DNA from: an uncultured Prevotellaceae bacterium
GTDB taxonomy: Bacteria; Bacteroidota; Bacteroidia; Bacteroidales; Muribaculaceae
DNA: 40,877 bases
Assembly: GCA_900322135.1 (NCBI GenBank)
Contig: ONYP01000047.1
Span: forward strand, 1-40,877
Direction: 5' to 3'
Part shown: positions 1 to 6,418 of the stretch, piece by piece
Numbering within the stretch: position 1 is the stretch's first letter
How the letters are laid out: each line of letters starts with the position of its first letter
Notes under the pieces: generated by a model
Databases searched by the model: none
The model's input: only the letters and a program-made list of their open reading frames with translations
What the model was told of the DNA's origin: nothing
Program-made: the position numbers and the translations under genes

Positions 1-166
1 AAACATCTCCGCCTAAGATAGGAACATTTGATTGCCTTAATACATCAACAAGCAAAATCGCTTGTTGATATGGAAAAGCGTAATTATCAATACCAATTTA
101 TTCCAAAGAGAAGTATTTGGAAATATTAGCCTCTGTGGCTATTTTGATGATAATATCCTTGTTCAT
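1..166 (-). pseudogene. Imm40-like immunity protein gene with an in-frame stop, cut by the window edge
   Basis: Reading leftward from the ATG at 166-164, the frame gives 22 residues (MNKDIIIKIATEANISKYFS, then LE), then TAA at 100-98. The same frame continues without a stop to the window edge and encodes IGIDNYAFPYQQAI and, further on, NVPILGGDV. The pattern of an IGxxNxA motif followed by ILGGDV resembles Imm40-family immunity proteins of polymorphic-toxin systems. That match is from memory of the family, not a search. The stop splits the conserved region from the start codon, so the gene is probably inactive unless the stop is a sequencing error. A good Bacteroidota promoter lies just upstream. 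No toxin gene is visible in the window. Confidence 0.45.
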
Positions 167-190
167 CTTTTTTTTCAATCAGTGATTAAG

Positions 191-222
191 GCAAAATTAC
201 AAAAAATGTCACAATGACAATT
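191..222 (-). promoter_or_regulatory. Bacteroidota-type promoter for the Imm40-like gene
   Basis: On the minus strand, AAATTG (222-217) is followed after 18 bp by TAATTTTG (199-192), which fits the TTTG/TAnnTTTG pattern. The start codon at 166 lies about 25 bp downstream. Confidence 0.5.
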
Positions 223-230
223 TTTACATT

Positions 231-266
231 GAAAAAAAAGCAGGCGGCGCTCACGCGTGGCCTGCC
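231..266 (-). terminator. Intrinsic terminator, minus strand
   Basis: On the minus strand GCAGGC (265-260) pairs with GCCTGC (245-240) around a GC-rich loop and is followed by eight T residues (239-232). It lies downstream of the phage-like fragment that ends at 308. Confidence 0.6.
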
Positions 267-307
267 CAAACCTTAAATACTTCTTTAATATGAACACATA
301 AACAACA

Positions 308-586
308 TCATTGTTTTTCTCTAAAATTCTTCGACAACGCTGAACTAATTATGCCACAGAATTCGGCTCCAATGTTGGTTTCGAGGAACTCCTTCAAGTT
401 CATGACTGAGGCGTAATACTTGCGAGAGAACCAGCGGCGTCGCTGGCGTTTCTTGGCTCTGCCAAGATCGCCACTGTTGCCACGGGGCGTCTCGCGGCCC
501 GTGCCATAGTCCTGCCACAAGCCGTATTCGAGGAAGGACTGGGACAATCCTACCTCGAAGAAGCGACCGTCGATCCGCAACGACAA
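308..586 (-). pseudogene. Phage-like protein fragment (C-terminal part)
   Basis: The open frame encodes 92 residues and can begin only at a TTG; a stop lies four codons upstream. It contains YGLWQDYGTGRETPRG and RRRWFSRKYYASVMNLKEF. This style is seen in small proteins of Bacteroidales prophages; the resemblance is recalled, not searched. The neighbouring minus-strand frame is open further upstream (587-692) and contains MRVTQIIRINKTIAQG, so a single frameshift near 587 may have separated N- and C-terminal halves. I read it as the decayed remnant of an integrated element rather than a working gene. Confidence 0.4.
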
Positions 587-666
587 CGCCTTGGGCTATT
601 GTTTTATTAATTCGTATGATTTGTGTAACTCGCATTAGCCCCGCAGGGACAAAGCCAACGACTAGG

Positions 667-710
667 TACAAAGAAAAAGCCAAACGGCTCATTACAAGTC
701 ATTTGGCTTT
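667..710 (-). terminator. Terminator of the tRNA-Lys remnant
   Basis: On the minus strand AAAGCCAAA (710-702) pairs perfectly with TTTGGCTTT (684-676) around a 17-nt loop, followed by a T-rich run. It sits directly downstream of the tRNA 3' half, so the original tRNA's terminator appears preserved. Confidence 0.65.
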
Positions 711-718
711 CCTTCTCG

Positions 719-772
719 TGACCCCGGTGGGACTCGAACCCACGACCCATTGATTAAGAGTCAATTGCTCTG
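719..772 (-). pseudogene. 5'-truncated tRNA-Lys (anticodon CUU)
   Basis: The minus strand carries a clean 3' half of a tRNA. The anticodon stem ATTGA/TCAAT (765-761 and 753-749) encloses loop CTCTTAA with anticodon CTT. The T-arm GTGGG/CCCAC (743-727) contains TTCGAGT. The 3' acceptor strand CGGGGTC (726-720) and discriminator A (719) follow. The D-stem 3' strand GAGC (770-767) is present. The expected 5' acceptor strand GACCCCG and D-stem GCTC are absent upstream, where AT-rich DNA follows instead. This half-tRNA structure is typical of an attachment-site remnant left by an integrative element, although simple decay is also possible. Confidence 0.7.
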
Positions 773-777
773 GTACT

Positions 778-910
778 GCTTTTTTCCAAACTACCAACAA
801 TTATAACGGATTTTTTTCAAAAAAAATCATTTTTTGTGAGCATGATTTTTTGCATAATACTATAATCGGCACATTATCAGCATTTTAAGAAAATCGCACA
901 AAGACGGCAT
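778..910. other. AT-rich spacer between the tRNA remnant and malY
   Basis: There is no coding frame with recognisable content here. The stretch is rich in A and T runs and leads into the malY promoter at 911-944. Confidence 0.5.
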
Positions 911-944
911 TTTTTGGTGGTTTGGAGCAAATCTGCTACCTTTG
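911..944 (+). promoter_or_regulatory. Promoter of the malY-like gene
   Basis: TTTTTG (911-916) is followed after 20 bp by TACCTTTG (937-944), a close match to the Bacteroidota consensus. The start codon is at 978. Confidence 0.7.
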
Positions 945-977
945 TGAGACAAAAAGTTTCTTAACCCACGAGTTCCT

Positions 978-2174
978 ATGGATATGAAATATGATTTTGA
1001 CCGTGTTATTGACCGCCATGGCAGCGGTTGTGTAATGATTGAGCGCTGCAAGGAGATGTTTGGGCGAGATGATGTGCTGCCGCTGTGGGTGGCCGATATG
1101 GGCTTCGCCGCCTGTCCCGACATCACCCGGGCACTGGCCGAGCGCGTGACGGAACACCCCATCTATGGCTACAGTGTGCCGCTCGAGGACTACTGGCAAT
1201 CCATCATCGACTGGCAACGCGAGCGCAACGGGCTGGAGTTCACACAGGAGGAGGCCTGCTTCATCGGCGGCATCGTCAACGGCTTCGGACTGGCGCTGAA
1301 CCACTTCACACGCCCCGGCGATAAGGTGGTCATCCAGGAACCGGTGTACCATCCCTTCAGGATGCTCATCACGGGCAACAACCGCATGGTGGTGAACAAT
1401 GCCCTCAAGCGCACGCCCGATGGCTTCTACGAGATGGACCTCGAGGGGCTGGAACGCATCTTCAGAGACGAACACCCGCAGATGATGGTGCTGTGTAACC
1501 CTCACAACCCCATCGGCATCGCATGGCCCGCCGAGGTGCAGCGCCAAGTGGCCGCACTGGCAAGGAAATATGAGGTGGTGGTCTTCAGCGACGAAATCCA
1601 TGGTGACCTCATCCTCAAGGGGCAGCGCCACACATCGTTCCTCACCGTGAGCGACGACGCCCGCGCCGTGGGTGTGGTGATGGGCGCGCCGAGCAAGACC
1701 TTTAACATCGCCGGCATTGTGAGTTCGTGGTGCGTCATCAAGAACCCCGACCTGCGCAAGCCATTCTTCCACCATCTGGAGGCCAACGAGCAGTGCTCGC
1801 CCAACTTCCTGTCGATGACGGCAACACGCGCTGCCTACCGCCACGGTGGTGAGTGGCTCAGCCAATGCCTGGAATACATCGAGGGCAACATCGACGCTGT
1901 AGTGGACTATTGCCGCGACCACATCCCCGGTGTCACAGCCATCAAACCGCAGGCGTCTTTCCTCGTGTGGCTCGACTGCACGGGCCTCGGTCTGGACCAT
2001 GACGCGCTCATCGACCTGTTTGTCAACAAGGCGCGCCTGGGCCTGAACGACGGCGCGATGTTCGGCAAGTCGGGCAGCGGCTTCATGCGCCTCAATGTCG
2101 CTGTGCCCCGTTCTGTCATCATGCAGGCCATGCAGCAACTGGCCGACGCCGTACAACAACTTAAAGGAAAATAA
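978..2174 (+). CDS. PLP-dependent aminotransferase, MalY/PatB (cystathionine beta-lyase) type
   Basis: This is a 398-residue fold-type I PLP enzyme. Visible motifs are VLCNPHNPIG (171-180), SDEIHGD (204-210) with the cofactor-ring aspartate D205, and GAPSKTFNIAG with the Schiff-base lysine K240. The SKTFNxAG signature and the IHGD variant are characteristic of the MalY/PatB branch, whose members cleave cystathionine or cysteine to a thiol or H2S, pyruvate and ammonia. Length is normal for the family (about 390). The ATG at 978 fits the promoter at 911-944; codon 3 is another ATG and cannot be excluded as the start. It is monocistronic and converges on the AspC-type gene. The general enzyme class is secure; the exact substrate is inferred. 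Confidence 0.88.
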   Translation: MDMKYDFDRVIDRHGSGCVMIERCKEMFGRDDVLPLWVADMGFAACPDITRALAERVTEHPIYGYSVPLEDYWQSIIDWQRERNGLEFTQEEACFIGGIVNGFGLALNHFTRPGDKVVIQEPVYHPFRMLITGNNRMVVNNALKRTPDGFYEMDLEGLERIFRDEHPQMMVLCNPHNPIGIAWPAEVQRQVAALARKYEVVVFSDEIHGDLILKGQRHTSFLTVSDDARAVGVVMGAPSKTFNIAGIVSSWCVIKNPDLRKPFFHHLEANEQCSPNFLSMTATRAAYRHGGEWLSQCLEYIEGNIDAVVDYCRDHIPGVTAIKPQASFLVWLDCTGLGLDHDALIDLFVNKARLGLNDGAMFGKSGSGFMRLNVAVPRSVIMQAMQQLADAVQQLKGK

Positions 2175-2195
2175 TAAATACAACAAATATAGGGG

Positions 2196-2345
2196 GCATC
2201 CGCGCTCTTGAACTTCAAAGACAACTTGAACAACTCAAACAACTTTTTTATAAACAACAAGAAAAACAAGAAAAACTATTGCATCCGCGCTCTTGCTATA
2301 AGGGAAACAAGCAATACAACAAGTATAAGGGCATCCGCGCTCTTG
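2196..2345 (+). repeat. Three copies of a 15-bp repeat, GCATCCGCGCTCTTG
   Basis: Identical 15-mers occur at 2196-2210, 2281-2295 and 2331-2345. Each is preceded by a short purine-rich or TATA-like stretch. A related copy (GCATCCGCGCTC) lies at 5870-5881. The copies sit in non-coding DNA between convergent aminotransferase genes. Confidence 0.8.
2221..2247 (+). repeat. Period-9 ACAACT array
   Basis: Three 9-bp units (ACAACTTGA, ACAACTCAA, ACAACTTTT) follow one another. The same unit type recurs at 2356-2382, 5895-5921 and 39425-39452. Confidence 0.7.
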
Positions 2346-2351
2346 AACATT

Positions 2352-2415
2352 AAAAACAACTTGGACAACTGTTACAACTCATTTCAAAGTTGTTATCGTT
2401 GTCCAAGTTGTCTTT
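2352..2415. terminator. Large hairpin built from period-9 arrays between convergent genes
   Basis: The left arm 2356-2369 (ACAACTTGGACAAC) pairs perfectly with 2398-2411, and ACAACT at 2374-2379 pairs with AGTTGT at 2388-2393. The left arm is preceded by AAAAA and the right arm followed by CTTTTA, so it could terminate transcription from both sides. Each arm is itself made of 9-bp units. Confidence 0.65.
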
Positions 2416-2455
2416 TAGTTCTTAAAGCCGGACTGCCTTGTATCAGCAAGTTGTT

Positions 2456-3649
2456 TTAGGCGAGTTTGGCGAGAGCCTCGGCGATGCGCTTGGCGGCCTC
2501 GCGCAGGTTCTCGTCGCTGGTGGCGTAGCTCAGGCGGATGTAGCCCGGGCAGCAGAAGGCGCTGCCTGCTACGGTAGCGACATGGGCCTCGTTCAAGAGG
2601 TACAGGGCGAGGTCGTTGTCATCGTTGATGACGGTGTCGCCGCAGCGCTTGCCGTAGTAGTGCTCCACCTTGGGGAAGGCATAGAAAGCACCGTCGGGCA
2701 TATTGAGTTCGAAGCCGGGAATCTCCTGCAAGAGGCCCACGATGAGGTTGCGGCGGCGCTCAAAGGCGACGCGCATCTCCTCGACGCAGTCCTGGGGGCT
2801 GTTATAAGCGGCCTCGGCTGCCTTCTGGGCAATCGAGGAAACGCCGCTGGTGTACTGGCCCTGCAGTTTGGTCACGGCCTTGGCGACCCACAGCGGGGCG
2901 GCGATGTAACCGATGCGGTAACCGGTCATGGCATAGGACTTGGACACACCATTGACAATGACCACCTGGTCCTTGATGGCATCGAACTGTGCCAGCGACT
3001 CATGCTTGCCCACATAGTTGATGTGCTCATAAATCTCGTCGGCGATGACCATCACATTGGGGTGACGCTCGAGCATCGCGGCGATGGCCTTCAACTCATC
3101 GTAGGTGTAGATGGCACCACTGGGGTTGCTGGGCGAGCAGATGACGATGAGGCGGGTCTTGTCGGTCATGACGGCCTCGAGTTCCTCGGCAGTCACCTTG
3201 AAGTTCTTCTCCATGCTCGAGGGCAGCAAGATGTTCTTGCCGCCGGTGAGGTTGACCATCTGCATGTAACTTACCCATGCGGGGGTCGGGATGATGACCT
3301 CATCACCAGGGTTGATGAGCGCCATGATGGCATTGCACAACTCGTGCTTGGCACCATTGCCGATGACAATCTGGTCGGGGGTGTACTCCAAGCCATTCTC
3401 GCGGCGCAGTTTCTCGCACACTGCCTGACGCAGCGACAGGTAGCCGGGAACGGGAGAATAGAACGAGAAGTTGTCGTCGATGGCCTGACGGGCAGCGGCC
3501 TTGATGTGGTCGGGGGTGAAGAAGTCGGGTTCGCCCACCGAGAGGTTAATCACATCCACGCCCTGAGCGCGCAACTCGCTGCTCTTCTGTGACATGGCCA
3601 AAGTGGCACTGGGTGCCAGTGCGTTAATACGGTCCGAAAGTCGGTTCAT
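2456..3649 (-). CDS. PLP-dependent aminotransferase, AspC type
   Basis: This 397-residue class I aminotransferase transfers amino groups between amino acids and 2-oxoacids, probably aspartate and glutamate. It shows CSPSNPSGAIY (171-181), ADEIYE (203-208) with D204 contacting the pyridine ring, and the lysine signature NGVSKSYAMTGYRIGY with Schiff-base K237. The SKSYAMTGYRIGY signature is typical of subgroup Ib aspartate aminotransferases, cytosolic enzymes of about 395 residues. The ATG at 3649 lies about 45 bp below a minus-strand promoter box at 3702-3695. It converges on the MalY-type gene, with a repeat-rich hairpin spacer between them. Substrate range (aspartate, aromatic or prephenate) cannot be fixed from sequence. 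Confidence 0.88.
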   Translation of the reverse strand: MNRLSDRINALAPSATLAMSQKSSELRAQGVDVINLSVGEPDFFTPDHIKAAARQAIDDNFSFYSPVPGYLSLRQAVCEKLRRENGLEYTPDQIVIGNGAKHELCNAIMALINPGDEVIIPTPAWVSYMQMVNLTGGKNILLPSSMEKNFKVTAEELEAVMTDKTRLIVICSPSNPSGAIYTYDELKAIAAMLERHPNVMVIADEIYEHINYVGKHESLAQFDAIKDQVVIVNGVSKSYAMTGYRIGYIAAPLWVAKAVTKLQGQYTSGVSSIAQKAAEAAYNSPQDCVEEMRVAFERRRNLIVGLLQEIPGFELNMPDGAFYAFPKVEHYYGKRCGDTVINDDNDLALYLLNEAHVATVAGSAFCCPGYIRLSYATSDENLREAAKRIAEALAKLA

Positions 3650-3694
3650 TGCTGTATAGTTTTAAGTTTTGAGTTAATTAGTCGTTGTTTGGTG

Positions 3695-3702
3695 CAAAGG
3701 TA
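3695..3702 (-). promoter_or_regulatory. Promoter -7 box of the aspC-like gene
   Basis: TACCTTTG on the minus strand, 45 bp above the ATG. A clear -33 element is not evident. Confidence 0.5.
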
Positions 3703-3771
3703 GTAAAAAAGCGTTTAGGTGTTAGTTATTTGCTATTAGTTTTTTGCTACAACTTTATTATTTTGCTTCAA

Positions 3772-3799
3772 CTCCTCACTCCTCACTCCTAATTCCTCA
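3772..3799 (+). repeat. Period-7 array at the end of the acyltransferase gene
   Basis: Four 7-bp units run in tandem: CTCCTCA, CTCCTCA, CTCCTAA, TTCCTCA. The array runs into the stop codon of the gene on the minus strand (TGA at 3799-3797). Confidence 0.7.
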
Positions 3800-4753
3800 C
3801 TCTTTAGGCACCACCCTGCCGTTGACGACCTTGAAGCGGCGGTCAAACTCCTCGCGCGTCCTTTTCCAGCGGTTGTGGCTCCACAGCCAGTACTGCGGGG
3901 CACGGTTGATGGTCTGCTCGAATCGGCGGAAAAACTCGTCGGTCAATTCAAACTCGCCCATCGTCGACGGGTCGCGCGTGATGACATGGTACTCGCACTC
4001 ATAGCGCCCACGCCCCACATGCTTGACATCAACATAGACGGCGGCTTGGTTCTGGGAGTGGACAATGCGCTCGATGCCGGTAAACACGGGCGTGTCCTCA
4101 TGGTTGAGGAAGGTGAGCCAGTGGTGGATGTTTTCCCACTTGGGCACCTGGTCGTTGATATAACCCAGGATGGTGGGACGGCCGTCGCGCTTGTTACCCA
4201 GAATCCAGCGCAGCGTGTCGTTCTTGGCAACGCTGTCCGACCCCATGCGTCCACGCGTCTTGAGCACCACGCGGTCAAAGACCTTGTTCTCGAGCGGGTG
4301 GTAAATCTGCCCCATCACCACTTTGTCATTGACCAGGGGACGCAGCCACAGCACGAGCGAGGACACCCATTCCCAGTTGCCGTAGTGTCCCAGCAGCAGT
4401 GCCACCGACTGGCCACTGTTCAGAATCTCGGCCACCTGCTCGCTGCCCTTGAAGGTCATGCGGCGCATGATGTTCTTGTCGCTGATGGTGGTATACTTTA
4501 TCGTCTCGGCAACCAGATCGCACATGTGGCGGTAGAACTGCCGCTGCAGCGTCTTCAGCTCCTTCACGCTCTTGTCGGGATAGGACTGGGAAATATTTTT
4601 CCAGATGACGCGGTGGCGGTAGCGCACCACATAGGCCACCAGCACAAACAGGATGTCGCTGAACAGGTAGTGCATCCACATGGGCAGCAGCGACAATGCG
4701 TACCATGTGCCGTACACCGTCCAAAACGCTATGTTGTCCAAGATTTTTTTCAT
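3797..4753 (-). CDS. Lysophospholipid/lipid A acyltransferase (LpxL/HtrB family)
   Basis: This 318-residue inner-membrane protein has an N-terminal hydrophobic anchor (about 8-45) and the acyltransferase motif LLGHYGNWEW, with catalytic H123 and E128 in the HxxxxE arrangement of lipid A late acyltransferases. These enzymes transfer an acyl chain from acyl-ACP to the lipid A precursor. Length fits the family (about 300). The start at 4753 lies only about 10 bp below a TACTTTCG box (4770-4763), giving a very short leader. The stop codon falls inside a period-7 array. In Bacteroidota such proteins may also act on other lipids, so the lipid A role is inferred, supported loosely by lpxB in the same window. 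Confidence 0.85.
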   Translation of the reverse strand: MKKILDNIAFWTVYGTWYALSLLPMWMHYLFSDILFVLVAYVVRYRHRVIWKNISQSYPDKSVKELKTLQRQFYRHMCDLVAETIKYTTISDKNIMRRMTFKGSEQVAEILNSGQSVALLLGHYGNWEWVSSLVLWLRPLVNDKVVMGQIYHPLENKVFDRVVLKTRGRMGSDSVAKNDTLRWILGNKRDGRPTILGYINDQVPKWENIHHWLTFLNHEDTPVFTGIERIVHSQNQAAVYVDVKHVGRGRYECEYHVITRDPSTMGEFELTDEFFRRFEQTINRAPQYWLWSHNRWKRTREEFDRRFKVVNGRVVPKE

Positions 4754-4762
4754 TTGCAGCTG

Positions 4763-4770
4763 CGAAAGTA
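4763..4770 (-). promoter_or_regulatory. Promoter -7 box of the acyltransferase gene
   Basis: TACTTTCG on the minus strand, 9 bp before the ATG at 4753, so the transcript would be leaderless or nearly so. Confidence 0.4.
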
Positions 4771-4853
4771 CAACATTTTCAAGTCATAGGCAAATTTCAG
4801 CCCCGCTAAGCCAATATCGCCCCGCCTTGTCCCGCGATTTGGACAAAAAGTAG

Positions 4854-4861
4854 TAATTTTG
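4854..4861 (+). promoter_or_regulatory. Promoter -7 box of the SBF-family transporter
   Basis: TAATTTTG ends 8 bp before the ATG at 4870, again predicting an almost leaderless mRNA. It is divergent from the acyltransferase promoter. Confidence 0.5.
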
Positions 4862-4869
4862 CCCCCGCT

Positions 4870-5838
4870 ATGAAGGCCATTATCAATTTCTTGAAAAATT
4901 GGACCCTGCCCAGCGCGATTGTGTCGGGCACGGTCATCTATCTGATATTCTACTGGGTGCGCGCTCTCGACCCGGTGAGCGAGGTGATGGAGCCGATATT
5001 CGACACCATCCTGCCGCTGTTCATGAGCCTGATTCTGTTCACCACCTTCCTGCGTGTGGATTTCCACAAGATGCGGCCGTCGATGTGGCACCTGTGGGTG
5101 TCGGTGTTCCAGGTCATCTTTGTCGTGCTCATCGTGGCTCTCATCATCGGCTTTGAGATGAAAGGCAAGGACCTGATCCTGATGGAGGGCATCCTGACAT
5201 GTGTCATCTGCCCCGGCGCCAGTGCTGCCCCTGTGGTGACGGGCAAGCTGGGCGGCAACCTGGAGACGATGACCTCCTATGTGTTTCTGTCGAACATCGT
5301 CACGGTGGTCGCTGTGCCCGTGGTGTTCCCGCTCATCGACAACAATGTGGACATCGATTTCTGGACGGCCTTCTGGATGATCATGTACAAGGTGTTCCTC
5401 GTGCTGGTGCTGCCCTTGATTGCCGCCTATCTGGTCAAGCACTACCTGCCGCGCGTGCAGCAGCGCCTGGTCGCCATCCAGGACCTGTCATTCTACATGT
5501 GGGGCATCTCGCTGACGATTGTCACTGGCTGCACGGTCAAGAACATCATCAACAGCGGTGCTCCCGTGGTGTTCCTCATCACCATCGCTCTGGTGTCGCT
5601 GCTCATCTGCCTGGCGCAGTTTGCCGTGGGACGCTACATCGGTCATTTCTTTGGCACCGTCATCGAGAGCGGCCAGGGATTGGGACAGAAGAATACGGCA
5701 TTTGCCGTGTGGATTGCCTACACCTACCTGAGCCCGCTGTCGGTCGCCGGCCCTGGCTGCTACATCCTGTGGCAGAACGCCATCAACAGCCTGGAAATAT
5801 GGCATCACCGAAAAACAACAGAGCGACACAAAGAATAA
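4870..5838 (+). CDS. Bile acid:sodium symporter (SBF)-family transporter
   Basis: The 322-residue protein is almost entirely hydrophobic, with roughly nine membrane segments beginning at residue 12. The segment ICPGASAAPVVTGKLGG, with the following polar break, matches the conserved core of SBF/BASS transporters, and SGQGLGQKNTAFAVW near the C-terminus resembles the second crossover motif. The family moves organic anions with sodium. Whether the substrate is a bile acid, pantothenate or a keto acid cannot be read here. The start is set by the box ending 8 bp upstream. A repeat-bearing 103-bp spacer separates it from the thioesterase gene. Confidence 0.75.
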   Translation: MKAIINFLKNWTLPSAIVSGTVIYLIFYWVRALDPVSEVMEPIFDTILPLFMSLILFTTFLRVDFHKMRPSMWHLWVSVFQVIFVVLIVALIIGFEMKGKDLILMEGILTCVICPGASAAPVVTGKLGGNLETMTSYVFLSNIVTVVAVPVVFPLIDNNVDIDFWTAFWMIMYKVFLVLVLPLIAAYLVKHYLPRVQQRLVAIQDLSFYMWGISLTIVTGCTVKNIINSGAPVVFLITIALVSLLICLAQFAVGRYIGHFFGTVIESGQGLGQKNTAFAVWIAYTYLSPLSVAGPGCYILWQNAINSLEIWHHRKTTERHKE

Positions 5839-5839
5839 A

Positions 5840-5921
5840 AAGAAGACAAGAAAGACAAGAAGAACTATAGCATCCGCGCTCATCGGGTTAAAAAACAGCT
5901 CGGACAACTCCAACAACTTGA
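5840..5921 (+). repeat. Spacer with GCATCCGCGCTC and period-9 arrays
   Basis: Purine-rich 9-bp units (for example ACAAGAAAG, ACAAGAAGA) precede GCATCCGCGCTC (5870-5881). Three 9-bp units ACAGCTCGG, ACAACTCCA and ACAACTTGA follow (5895-5921). The composition mirrors the 2196-2413 spacer but lacks the second hairpin arm. Confidence 0.65.
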
Positions 5922-5941
5922 TTTATTGTTGACAAAGAACA

Positions 5942-6418
5942 ATGAAGAAACTGATTAATCCATATCTGGACAAGCAGGGTTACAACTGCTTCGGCTGCAG
6001 CCCGACGAATCCCATCGGCCTGCACCTCGAATTCTGGGAAGACGGCGAGGATGTCGTCACCACCTGGTCACCCTGTGTGAACTATGACGGCTGGGTCGAG
6101 ACGCTGCATGGCGGCATCATCAGCACGCTCATCGACGAACTCGCCAACTGGGTACTCTCACGGCGCCTGCAGGCCGCCGGCGTGACCACCAAACTGGAAG
6201 TGAAATTCCGCCGTCCTGTCTCCACCCGTGACCCCAAGATCACCCTGCGCGGACACATTACCGGCAACACGCGCAACTACTACACCGTCCATGTCACGCT
6301 GCACGACAGTCAAGGAAGGCTGTGCGACGAGGGCGATGTCACCTACTGCATGTTCGACCAGGAGCATTCCCGCCAGATGGGGTTCACGGCCTGCCTCACC
6401 GAGGAGGAAGCCGGCTAA
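5942..6418 (+). CDS. Hotdog-fold thioesterase, PaaI-like
   Basis: The 158-residue protein has the single hotdog-domain layout. An N-terminal NCFGCSPTNPIGLHLEF is followed by ETLHGGIISTLIDELANW, in which HGG and the acidic residue of the central helix form the usual active site. Such enzymes hydrolyse acyl-CoA thioesters. The NxxCFGC start is common in PaaI-family proteins of Bacteroidota. The start at 5942 is the first ATG in frame. The last 23 bp overlap the end of lpxB on the other strand. Substrate unknown. Confidence 0.8.
   Translation: MKKLINPYLDKQGYNCFGCSPTNPIGLHLEFWEDGEDVVTTWSPCVNYDGWVETLHGGIISTLIDELANWVLSRRLQAAGVTTKLEVKFRRPVSTRDPKITLRGHITGNTRNYYTVHVTLHDSQGRLCDEGDVTYCMFDQEHSRQMGFTACLTEEEAG

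Noticed and set aside
98-100. Stop-codon recoding (selenocysteine or pyrrolysine) in the Imm40-like gene
   Set aside because: The codon is TAA, which is not used for either, and no recoding element is visible. A nonsense mutation or sequence error is simpler.
936-2186. 416-codon open frame antisense to the malY-like gene
   Set aside because: It is a GC-rich shadow frame rich in His/Val/Ala with no family motif. The plus-strand gene has all PLP-enzyme motifs and a promoter.
2438-3592. 384-codon plus-strand frame opposite the aspC-like gene
   Set aside because: Its composition (Val/Ala/Gly/Asp-rich, no motif) mirrors the real gene on the other strand.
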